A stretch of 5,606 bases of DNA, from assembly GCA_022600315.1 (NCBI GenBank), contig JAHZKQ010000056.1, forward strand, positions 1-5,606. The letters are read 5' to 3'. How positions within the stretch are numbered: position 1 is the first letter of the stretch; every line of letters begins with the position of its first letter. The notes below the pieces were generated by a model. It was not told the DNA's origin, searched no databases, and saw only the letters and a list, made by a program, of their open reading frames with translations. Shown in pieces: positions 1 through 5,606 of the stretch. A program made the position numbers and the translations under genes. The DNA comes from Gammaproteobacteria bacterium (GTDB lineage: Bacteria; Pseudomonadota; Gammaproteobacteria; Coxiellales; Coxiellaceae).

Positions 1-3000
1 AGAACAATCTAGTGAACCACATCAGAACACACACTGGTGAAAGCGGTCAAAAAGTTTCTGAATTACAATTAACCGTTGTTGGCCTTAGAGATGGCAGCGA
101 TGAAAAGCTTGAAGTAGATAGTGAAAATGTAGATTTAACCAATGGTAATAGCGCCACCACTGCCGCTAATAGTTATATTATTTCAATTAGCGTAATTCGT
201 GGATTTGCGACAGTTACCATTACCCGCAGTGGCGACATTACCACGACTAATGCCGAAACACTGATTAATAACTTAAAATACTACAATGCTAGCAGCGGTG
301 TCATTGATTCAACTCGCACCGTTACCATTACCTTAATCAAGGATGATGGTGCCAATACGAGTGGCGGTGACGATGAAACGACGCTATCGGTCGTATCCAG
401 TGTCACGGTGGATGACCCCAATACTTTCACTTTAACCGTCGATGATGACACAATTATTGGTACTAATAGCAATGATACCATTAATGGAACTAGCTTAACT
501 TACAATGTTGGCGATTCAATTAATGGCGAGGGCGGCACCGATACTTTTAGTTTAACTGCCGGCGGAACCTACACTTTAATTAATAATTTAAGCAATGTGG
601 AAATTATTTCCTTAGCCGTTGACGCTAACTATACCGTTAATATTACTACCACAACTGATATTGACTCAGTTACTGCGGCTAATTTATCCAGTGGGACTTA
701 CACATTAACATTAGATGCCTCCAGTTATGGCAGCGCGTTAGATATTACTGGCGGCGCTGGTGATGACAGCTTAACTGGCACAAATAGCGCTGACACTGTG
801 ACTGGCAGTGCCGGTGAAGATTTATTGGTGGGTGGTTATGGCGGCGACACCATTGATGGTGGTGCGGGTAATGACATTATTCATTCCGATGCTTTGTATA
901 GCCAATTTACAGGCATTAGCGGTCAAAAATTCTGGGTAGATGCCAGTGACTTAAATGACGCTGGCGATGGAGCAGCGAGTGGCGGTTTAATTGCCTCATT
1001 AACCGATAAAGCTGGCAGCAATGATATGACCCAATCAACTGACAGTCTAAAACCCAGTTATGTTTTAGCCGGTATTAATGGTCGACCAGCATTAAATTTT
1101 GACGGTGCCGATACAATTACTAACACCAATATTTCACTTGGCATTACCGATGACCTGACTGCATTTATTGTAAAAAGAGAAATTGGCGCAGGACCGGTAA
1201 GTAATAGCGCGTATTTTAGTGCGCGTGACCCTAGCGATCCAGAAGCAGTTGGTATGGATCTTTATTGGGATACCGCTGGCAACAACAGTAAGTTTATTGT
1301 GAGAGGTTCAGGCGCTTGGACCAACGATTTTATTAGCGCCAGTGGCACGGTCACCGTTGGCGAAAATTCTTTTACCACTTATGTGCGTTCAAATTCAGGT
1401 GCCAATATGGAACTCTTTAAAAATGGCAGCAGCATTGGCACCGATACGGGGGCTGGTAATGTGGATTTTGGCCCCGGCAATGTACGTGCCGATATTGGGT
1501 CAAAATTTGGTGCTGACAGCGAATATTATTATAATGGTTATATTTCTGAAATTATTATTTATAACCGCGATCTTTCTGCTAATGAACGTGCGATTGTACA
1601 TAACTATCTTTCCAGTAAATATGAAATTAATTTTTCCGCCGCATTAGCTGCTGCCGACACATTAACGGGCGGCACCGGTGCCGATACATTTACATTTTCA
1701 AATACCTCACATTCAACGGATTCTAATCCAGATATTATTACTGACTTCGATCAAAGTAATTCGGGGACTTATAATTCTAGCGAAGGCGATATTGTACAAC
1801 TGGAATTTGATCAACAGCTGCAACTAAACACCGGCAATTCATTTACCGGCGTTCAAAATGAATTAATCTGGCGCGATGATGGCTCGGGCGGCGTGTATAT
1901 TGAAATTGATTGGGACGGTGATGGCAGCGGCACCAGCGGGGCGGATTTTCGCGTGCAGTTACAAGATAATGGTACCGCGGATTTTAGCCAATCGGATATT
2001 AGTTCAGCTGACTTTCAATTTAAACGCGTACTCGGCAGTAGTGGCGTTGACACTTTAACGGGTACTAGCAGTGGCGACACACTTAAAGGGGCTTATGGTG
2101 GTGACAGTATCGTCGGCGGCGATGGTGCTGATAAAATTTATGGTGATAGCGAAAAATTTACCAGCTCCAGCGTTACCAATATGCAATCCTGGTTTGATGC
2201 CACGCGAGTGGATAGCTCGGACACTTCTTTACATGCTGATAATACTGCCATTACAACTTTATATGATAAATCTGGGAATTCAAGAAACGGTACCGGCGGT
2301 GTCGGCAGTGTCACTTATAATTACGATGGTTTAAATAATTTACCCACCATGACTTTTGATGGCGATGATTATTTTGATGTAGATTTTAGCTGGATGGCTA
2401 ATACCAACTATACATTTTTTACCGTTGATATGCGCGCCGATAATAGTGACTCTCGATTTATATTAGGCACAGGTTCTGGCGCTGTCAATCAAGCATTGCA
2501 TTATGGGTATAGTAGCAGCACGCTTTATTTAGGCCAATGGGGTAATGACCTTACAAGCCAAAGCATTACTTTTACCGCCGGCACCTCTATTATCGGCACC
2601 GCCTGGCTAGATAGCTCTGGACATGGAATCGATGCTTTTATTAATAACGATGCTACATCATATTTAAATACTAACGCCAATACAGACCAAATGACAGCGG
2701 CAGCCAATGGTAAACTAGGTCATGGCTTTACCGGAGATTCTCGCTACTATAAAGGTGAATTAGGTGAAACTATATTATTTAATAAAGGCTTAACTGCAAC
2801 AGAAAGAGCTTATGTGCAAGAATATTTATCCATGAAATGGGGAACCAGCTTAGCAGGCAAAACTCTCGCTGCTGATACTCTAACCGGTGGCGCCGGCGCC
2901 GATACATTTTATTGGACCAATAATTCTTATTCCGGCATAGGTTCTGGCAATCGCGACATTATTACCGACTTTACCCAAGGTCAAAGCGATAAAATTGATT

Positions 3001-5606
3001 TAAGTGGTTATGACACTACGGCAAACTGGAGCTTCTATGAAGCGGTGCCTGGCACTACAGTAATTTCAGTTGATTATGTTGGTGATGGGTATACTAAATA
3101 TGAAATCGAATTAACGAGCTCTATTACTTTAGTCAGCGGCGATGTAAATGGCGCTACACTTGTCAGTGATGCAACATTTAATGCCACAACAGGCGCCGAT
3201 ACATTCACTGGTAATATTGCTAATGATACCGTTAATGTTACCAGCAGCACCATGACCAGCAATGACACTTACACTTTAAAAGGTGGTTACAATATCGTAA
3301 ACATTACCGGCGGCGGCACAGTCGACTTTGGCAATGGCATAACGGCTTCAGGTATCGATGAAATCAAAGTGAATGACACTACCGCCACTAAAACAATCGG
3401 CACCAGTAGCGCGAATACAATCAATGGCAACACAGGTAATGATACTTTGGTGGGGGCTTACGGTGGTGACTCAATTAGCGGTGGTGCTGGCAACGATGTA
3501 CTTTATGCTGATGGAGAAGCATTTACCAATACCAGCATCAGTAATTTAAATTTATGGTTAGATGCCAGCGATGTGAATGCCGATTATAGTCGAGTCAGTG
3601 ATGGCAGCACCGTTTCAACCTGGCAAGATAAATCAGGTAATAATAAAGACGCCACTGCAGTTAATACGCCCACGATTGATTTAAATGGCATGAGCGGTTC
3701 TGCCAGCATTGATTTCGATGGTAGCAGTGATTACTTTACCTTGCCAGATGGCACGATTCCTTTTAATAATACCAATTACACAGTATTTATTACCTTAAAT
3801 GCAGACGTAATGGATGGTGATGGATTCATTGGTTCCGGTAATTATGGCACAGACTCACAAGTCAATGCCTTTAGAAACAGTGGTGATGGCAATCTTTTTA
3901 ATTACTGGTGGAATAATGATTTGGGTGCCGGCGCAGGAGCTGTATCCGCCGCAACCACTTATCTTTATACCTTTGACTATGATAATAGTACCGGCCGCAC
4001 CATCTGGGTTAATGATTATCAACAAAAAACTGACACTAGCACCAACCGTTCTAGCACTAATGCAAATAACACCATCGGCGTCACCAACTCAACGGAGTAC
4101 TGGGACGGTGATATTACTGAAGTATTAGTTTTTTCAGCGGCATTATCGACAACCGATCGCGCCCTAGTTAATCAATATTTATCGTATAAATCTGGCATTG
4201 CAATTAATGACTTAACCATCGGCATAGATAGTCTAACCGGTGGCGATGGGGTGGATATTTTTACCTGGACCAATAATTCTTATTCAAAAGACAACAACAT
4301 TGATCAAATCACCGATTTTAGTGGCATGACTGGTGGCGAGAATGATCAAATTGATTTATCCAGCATTACACCACAAATTATTTATAATGGCACCACAACA
4401 TTTAACGGCATGGGTAATGAATTAATTGTTTATCAAGGCACAGGTGATGATTCGACACATACTTTTGTGGCCTTAGATTTAGGGGGTGACGGCAGCAGCA
4501 CCAGCAATGCTGAATATACTTTTCAGCTAAATAATTTTACTGCAAGCAACTTTGATGTGGGCCAAGATGTTTTATTAAGCACCGGTTCACTAAAAGGCAC
4601 CAGCGGCAATGATACTTTAACCGCAAATGATAGCGGCCAAACCGCGCAAGGCTTTGCCGGGGATGACTCAATCACTGGTGGCACCGGCAATGATAATTTA
4701 TACGGTGGCGATGGTGCCGATACTATCACCGGTGGTTATGGTGGCGATTATTTGGCAGGTAATGATGGTGCTGATTTAATTTATGCGGATGGGCAATTAT
4801 TTACTGCCTCAACGGTTTCAGGCTTAGAATTTTGGTTTGATGCCAATGATATTAATGGTGATGGGACTGCTGTTGCCAATGGAACGGCGATTAATACGTG
4901 GGTTGATAAGGCAAATAATTCACATGACACTTCTCAAGGGACGGCAGATTCTAGACCGACAATGACAACCAGTATATTAAATGGCATGGCAGTCGTTCGA
5001 TTCGACGGCTCAGACGAATTAAATATTGCAAACCTTAATGATTCTTCAGCACTGGATTTCACTTTCTTTGCCGTTACCTACAACACTACCAATCCCGTTG
5101 GATTATTTGATAGCGCCCCTGGCCAACCCGATGTATTTCGATTTTATGATGACCTTAATTACAATAACCGAGTTGAGCTTTGGAGCAAGGCGCCATCTAT
5201 TGCGTTAACATTAAGTAGCAGTGGTAGCATTATTGCCGTTGATGCCTATTTGGATCCTGGTCGTTTTCTTGATTATTGGGTCAATAGCCCTGCTGCCGCG
5301 ACAGTCACTGGTTTTGGCTCTGATGCCAGCACCACTCAAATAAAATTTTTGAATTCAAGAATCGGTAGCATTAATGGCCTGCCCGCCTCTGGAAACGAGC
5401 CTGCTTATAACGGTGATGTATTTGATATGATGTATTTTGGCGAAAAACTTTCAAGCACCGATCGCAGCATTGTCGAACAATACCTCGCTTATAAATCTGG
5501 CATTACACTTAACAATCAAAGTTTTGGCGCTGACACATTAACGGGTGGCACCGATAGTGATACTTTTTCATTTTCAAATAATAGTATTTCCAATACCAGC
5601 AATACC
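1..5606 (+). CDS. Giant RTX/LamG repeat protein, internal fragment (no start or stop in window)
   Basis: Codons from base 3 run open to the last base: 1,868 sense codons, which is not expected by chance. The product is a modular secreted protein: a Cadherin/Ig-like module (residues ~15-146), a beta linker (147-249), then four units of RTX nonapeptides, LamG-like jelly roll and M10/VCA0849-like cap. LamG domains are at residues ~302-544, 719-952, 1174-1402 and 1600-1836. The composition is rich in Gly, Asp, Asn, Thr and Ser, with few Lys/Arg and no Cys seen, as is usual for type I secreted RTX proteins that fold on extracellular Ca2+. No signal peptide can be judged because the N-terminus is missing. 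The terminal secretion signal and any ABC exporter, HlyD or TolC genes would lie outside. By family analogy the likely role is surface adhesion or glycan binding; no enzyme active site is seen. I do not recognise a named gene. The first ~14 codons may not belong to it (see 3-42). Confidence 0.93.
3..42 (+). other. Possible eukaryotic C2H2 zinc-finger fragment at the window edge
   Basis: The first 13 codons read N-N-L-V-N-H-I-R-T-H-T-G-E. This matches the second half of a C2H2 zinc finger and its linker (L-x-x-H-x-R-x-H-T-G-E-K-P) at every conserved position up to the Lys, where the sequence changes to S-G-Q-K. Both His codons here are CAC, while the other nine His codons I counted in the frame are all CAT. 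The match is seen directly. That it is foreign DNA joined at about base 42 is an inference. The alternative is chance resemblance within the preceding bacterial beta domain. Confidence 0.45.
45..440 (+). other. Cadherin/Ig-like beta-sandwich module of giant surface proteins
   Basis: Residues ~15-146 follow a pattern common in tandem extracellular modules of giant RTX proteins: K-V-S-E-L-Q-L-T-V, G-L-x-D-G-S-D-E-x-L, then V-D-L-T-N-G, an A-T-V-T-I-T strand, A-E-T-L-I-N-N-L-x-Y-Y-N-A-S (Y-Y-N-A-S at 279-293), R-T-V-T-I-T-L (315-335), D-D-G-A-N-T-S-G-G-D-D, and a closing S-S-V-T-V strand. Such modules usually occur in long arrays forming a stalk, so further copies upstream are likely. The assignment rests on remembered family patterns, not on a profile search. 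No enzymatic residues are apparent. Confidence 0.6.
441..749 (+). other. Beta-rich RTX-like linker
   Basis: Residues 147-249 open with D-D-D-T-I-I-G-T-N-S-N-D-T-I-N-G and later G-E-G-G-T-D-T-F, which are degenerate RTX turns. A Thr/Asn-rich stretch with alternating hydrophobic residues follows, including L-S-N-V-E-I-I-S-L and Y-T-L-T-L-D-A-S. This resembles the 'L-x-N-V-E-x-I-x-L' beta-solenoid connectors of large RTX proteins. It joins the Cadherin-like module to the first regular RTX block and resembles the connector at 3171-3398. Function is inferred to be structural. Confidence 0.55.
750..884 (+). repeat. RTX calcium-binding nonapeptide block 1 (5 repeats)
   Basis: Five contiguous 27-base repeats encode G-G-A-G-D-D-S-L-T, G-T-N-S-A-D-T-V-T, G-S-A-G-E-D-L-L-V, G-G-Y-G-G-D-T-I-D and G-G-A-G-N-D-I-I-H. 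The consensus is the hemolysin-type GGxGxDxLx motif, which winds into a parallel beta-roll with Ca2+ bound between turns after export. The second repeat departs from the Gly positions, as edge repeats often do. The block leads into the first LamG domain. Confidence 0.88.
906..1634 (+). other. LamG/concanavalin A-like domain 1
   Basis: Residues ~302-544. The opening is F-W-V-D-A-S-D-L-N (930-956), followed by the D-K-A-G-S-N-D turn. The L-N-F-D-G-A-D strand is at 1092-1112, with central beta strands after it. The closing signature is Y-I-S-E-I-I-I-Y-N-R-D-L-S-A-N-E-R-A-I-V-H-N-Y-L (1539-1610) followed by S-S-K-Y. These features are typical of Laminin_G_3-type jelly rolls in bacterial surface proteins, which often bind carbohydrate or protein ligands; the ligand cannot be told here. 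It lies between RTX block 1 and cap 1. Confidence 0.75.
1653..2033 (+). other. M10/serralysin C-terminal-like (VCA0849-type) cap 1
   Basis: Residues ~551-677 begin A-D-T-L-T-G-G-T-G-A-D-T-F-T-F-S-N, followed by D-I-I-T-D-F-D (1731-1751), E-G-D-I-V-Q-L, a V-Y-I-E-I-D-W-D-G-D-G strand and loop (1896-1925), and a closing F-R-V-Q-L-Q-D ... S-S-A-D-F. This order matches the secretion-target/beta-roll cap that normally ends type I secreted proteins. Here the frame continues directly into another RTX block, so it is internal. The D-x-D-G-D-G loop may bind Ca2+. Confidence 0.7.
2034..2147 (+). repeat. RTX calcium-binding nonapeptide block 2 (4 repeats)
   Basis: Four 27-base repeats (2034-2141) encode G-S-S-G-V-D-T-L-T, G-T-S-S-G-D-T-L-K, G-A-Y-G-G-D-S-I-V and G-G-D-G-A-D-K-I-Y, closed by G-D-S. 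The third repeat, with A-Y-G-G-D, is nearly the same as the third repeat of block 3, evidence that the two units share descent. The block runs straight into LamG 2 through the conserved F-T-x-x-S junction. Confidence 0.85.
2157..2858 (+). other. LamG/concanavalin A-like domain 2
   Basis: Residues ~719-952. It opens with F-T-S-S-S-V-T-N-M-Q-S-W-F-D-A (Trp at 2190), then L-Y-D-K-S-G-N-S-R-N-G-T and P-T-M-T-F-D-G-D-D-Y-F (2343-2375). The closing signature is Y-K-G-E-L-G-E-T-I-L-F-N-K-G-L-T-A-T-E-R (2748-2807), then A-Y-V-Q-E-Y-L-S-M-K-W-G. The order and spacing match the other three copies, but the sequence is well diverged between them, so the duplication is not recent. Ligand unknown. Confidence 0.77.
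2865..3170 (+). other. M10/serralysin C-terminal-like cap 2
   Basis: Residues ~955-1056. The start is A-A-D-T-L-T-G-G-A-G-A-D-T-F-Y-W-T-N-N-S-Y. The signature D-I-I-T-D-F-T-Q-G-Q-S-D-K-I-D-L-S-G-Y (2955-3011) is a very clear match to the serralysin C-terminal pattern. A V-D-Y-V-G-D-G loop (3069-3089) sits where cap 1 has D-W-D-G-D-G, followed by Y-E-I-E-L. It is shorter than caps 1 and 3 and passes into an extra beta linker rather than straight into RTX repeats. Confidence 0.75.
2913..2932 (+). repeat. 20-base exact direct repeat, copy 1 (second copy at 4266-4285)
   Basis: The bases encoding W-T-N-N-S-Y plus two bases are identical at 2913-2932 and 4266-4285, 1,353 bases apart, while the flanking codons differ. 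They mark the equivalent place in caps 2 and 3. Identity at third positions is more than protein conservation needs and suggests fairly recent duplication or gene conversion over a short tract. Confidence 0.8.
3171..3398 (+). other. Extra beta-rich linker between units 2 and 3
   Basis: Residues ~1057-1132 contain T-T-G-A-D-T-F-T-G-N-I-A-N-D-T-V, then Y-T-L-K-G-G-Y-N-I-V-N-I-T-G-G-G-T-V-D-F-G-N-G, and I-D-E-I-K-V-N-D. It is Thr/Asn/Gly-rich with alternating hydrophobic residues and resembles the connector at 441-749. It is absent between units 1 and 2 and between units 3 and 4, and accounts for the longer 2-to-3 period. It is probably a beta-solenoid spacer. Confidence 0.5.
3399..3512 (+). repeat. 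RTX calcium-binding nonapeptide block 3 (4 repeats)
   Basis: Four 27-base repeats (3399-3506) encode G-T-S-S-A-N-T-I-N, G-N-T-G-N-D-T-L-V, G-A-Y-G-G-D-S-I-S and G-G-A-G-N-D-V-L-Y, followed by A-D-G. The first repeat has Asn in place of the Ca2+-ligating Asp, so it is probably an edge turn. The A-D-G end and F-T-N-T-S junction to LamG 3 match those of the next unit. Confidence 0.85.
3522..4208 (+). other. LamG/concanavalin A-like domain 3
   Basis: Residues ~1174-1402. This is the most canonical copy: L-W-L-D-A-S-D-V-N (3552-3578), S-T-W-Q-D-K-S-G-N-N-K-D-A-T, S-I-D-F-D-G-S-S-D-Y-F (3705-3737), N-Y-T-V-F-I-T-L, and the closing Y-W-D-G-D-I-T-E-V-L-V-F-S-A-A-L-S-T-T-D (4098-4157), then R-A-L-V-N-Q-Y-L-S-Y-K-S-G. 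The pattern is that of bacterial LamG-like jelly rolls. It is inferred to be a ligand-binding head held between beta-roll segments. Confidence 0.8.
4224..4577 (+). other. M10/serralysin C-terminal-like cap 3
   Basis: Residues ~1408-1525: I-D-S-L-T-G-G-D-G-V-D-I-F-T-W-T-N-N-S-Y, D-Q-I-T-D-F-S (4302-4322), E-N-D-Q-I-D-L-S-S-I (4338-4367), E-L-I-V-Y-Q, L-D-L-G-G-D-G-S-S (4473-4499), and a final Y-T-F-Q-L-N-N-F ... D-V. It has the layout of cap 1, including the Gly-Asp loop, but shares the W-T-N-N-S-Y segment with cap 2. The canonical A-D-T-F is replaced by V-D-I-F. Confidence 0.72.
4266..4285 (+). repeat. 20-base exact direct repeat, copy 2 (first copy at 2913-2932)
   Basis: Second copy of the tract encoding W-T-N-N-S-Y, in cap 3. 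Such tracts are also sites where short-read assemblies can join the wrong repeat units, so the unit number in this contig should be read with that in mind. Confidence 0.8.
4596..4790 (+). repeat. RTX calcium-binding nonapeptide block 4 (7 repeats)
   Basis: Seven contiguous 27-base repeats (4596-4784): G-T-S-G-N-D-T-L-T, A-N-D-S-G-Q-T-A-Q, G-F-A-G-D-D-S-I-T, G-G-T-G-N-D-N-L-Y, G-G-D-G-A-D-T-I-T, G-G-Y-G-G-D-Y-L-A and G-N-D-G-A-D-L-I-Y, then A-D-G. This is the longest block in the window and should form the most complete Ca2+ beta-roll. Its second repeat has lost the first Gly and the Asp of the motif, so it probably breaks or bulges the roll. Confidence 0.9.
4800..5510 (+). other. LamG/concanavalin A-like domain 4
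   Basis: Residues ~1600-1836. It opens F-T-A-S-T-V-S-G-L-E-F-W-F-D-A-N-D-I-N-G-D-G (Trp at 4833), then N-T-W-V-D-K-A-N-N-S, A-V-V-R-F-D-G-S-D-E-L (4989-5018), D-F-T-F-F-A-V, and a closing Y-N-G-D-V-F-D-M-M-Y-F-G-E-K-L-S-S-T-D-R (5406-5465) with S-I-V-E-Q-Y-L-A-Y-K-S-G. The D-x-N-G-D-G opening resembles a Ca2+-binding loop. The usual Gly of D-K-S-G-N is replaced by Asn, and the E-I/E-V of the closing strand by F-D-M. Confidence 0.75.
5526..5606 (+). other. M10/serralysin C-terminal-like cap 4, cut by window end
   Basis: Residues ~1842-1868 read G-A-D-T-L-T-G-G-T-D-S-D-T-F-S-F-S-N-N-S, the same opening as caps 1-3. The window ends before the expected I-T-D-F and I-D-L-S motifs, so it cannot be told whether this is the true C-terminal secretion signal or a further internal copy. 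Confidence 0.65.

Noticed and set aside
1..60. Start codon or promoter near the window start
   Set aside because: The frame is open from the first full codon, no in-frame ATG occurs near the start, and the sequence is already within a beta module by about base 45.
750..884. 27-base tandem repeats considered as a CRISPR array or DNA-level satellite
   Set aside because: The repeat unit is conserved in amino acids (GGxGxDxLx), not in bases, has no spacers, and stays in the coding frame.
1342..1647. 101-codon + strand ORF in another frame
   Set aside because: It overlaps the LamG 1 coding frame throughout, has no recognisable domain, and its hydrophobic composition comes from reading Gly/Asp/Thr/Asn-rich codons out of frame.
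3814..4128. 104-codon + strand ORF in another frame
   Set aside because: It is a shadow of LamG 3, with no credible ribosome binding site context and no family pattern.
281..4729. Minus-strand ORFs of 60-68 codons (281-481, 2525-2707, 3074-3268, 4523-4729)
   Set aside because: All lie antisense to the long frame, are short, and have low-complexity Val/Leu/Ser/Pro composition expected from the complement of the repeat-rich coding strand.
4839..4865. EF-hand or dockerin domain at D-A-N-D-I-N-G-D-G
   Set aside because: It is a single loop at the known opening position of this LamG type, with no second loop or helices, so it is kept as part of LamG 4.
1..5606. Metalloprotease (serralysin) on the strength of the M10 C-terminal-like caps
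   Set aside because: No H-E-x-x-H-x-x-G-x-x-H zinc site occurs in the translated frame; only the secretion/beta-roll part of that family is represented.

Overview
The whole window lies inside one very large protein-coding gene on the + strand. Reading codons from base 3 (3-5, 6-8 ... 5604-5606) gives 1,868 consecutive sense codons with no stop and no evident start, so both ends of the gene are outside the window. Below, residue number = codon start / 3. I found no second gene, RNA gene, mobile element, CRISPR array, promoter or terminator. The shorter ORFs in other frames are shadows of this one.

The translated product is rich in Gly, Asp, Asn, Thr and Ser. I saw no cysteine codon in my read-through. 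It is a mosaic of secreted calcium-dependent modules typical of type I secretion (RTX) giant proteins of Gram-negative bacteria. Layout: a Cadherin/Ig-like beta module (about 45-440), a beta-rich RTX-like linker (441-749), then four tandem copies of a composite unit. Each unit is a block of GGxGxDxLx nonapeptides, a LamG/concanavalin-A-like jelly roll of about 230-245 residues, and a segment like the serralysin/M10 C-terminal and VCA0849-type secretion-target domain (GGxGADTFxF ... D-I-I-T-D-F ... D-x-I-D-L-S). LamG domains lie at about 906-1634, 2157-2858, 3522-4208 and 4800-5510. The window ends just inside the fourth cap. The period is about 419-455 codons, and the longest interval is explained by an extra beta linker at 3171-3398.

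The likely source is a moderately AT-rich Gram-negative bacterium (a gammaproteobacterium would fit, but nothing here fixes the taxon). The likely role is an exported cell-surface or extracellular adhesin or glycan-binding protein: RTX blocks and caps would fold into Ca2+-loaded beta-rolls outside the cell, and the LamG domains would be the candidate ligand-binding heads. No catalytic domain is visible here.

Two things stand out. Secretion-cap-like domains normally sit once at the C-terminus, but here they recur internally after every LamG domain. Also, the first ~42 bases read as the end of a eukaryotic C2H2 zinc finger (L-x-x-H-x-R-x-H-T-G-E) and hold the only two CAC His codons in the frame, which suggests a chimeric or contaminated contig end.
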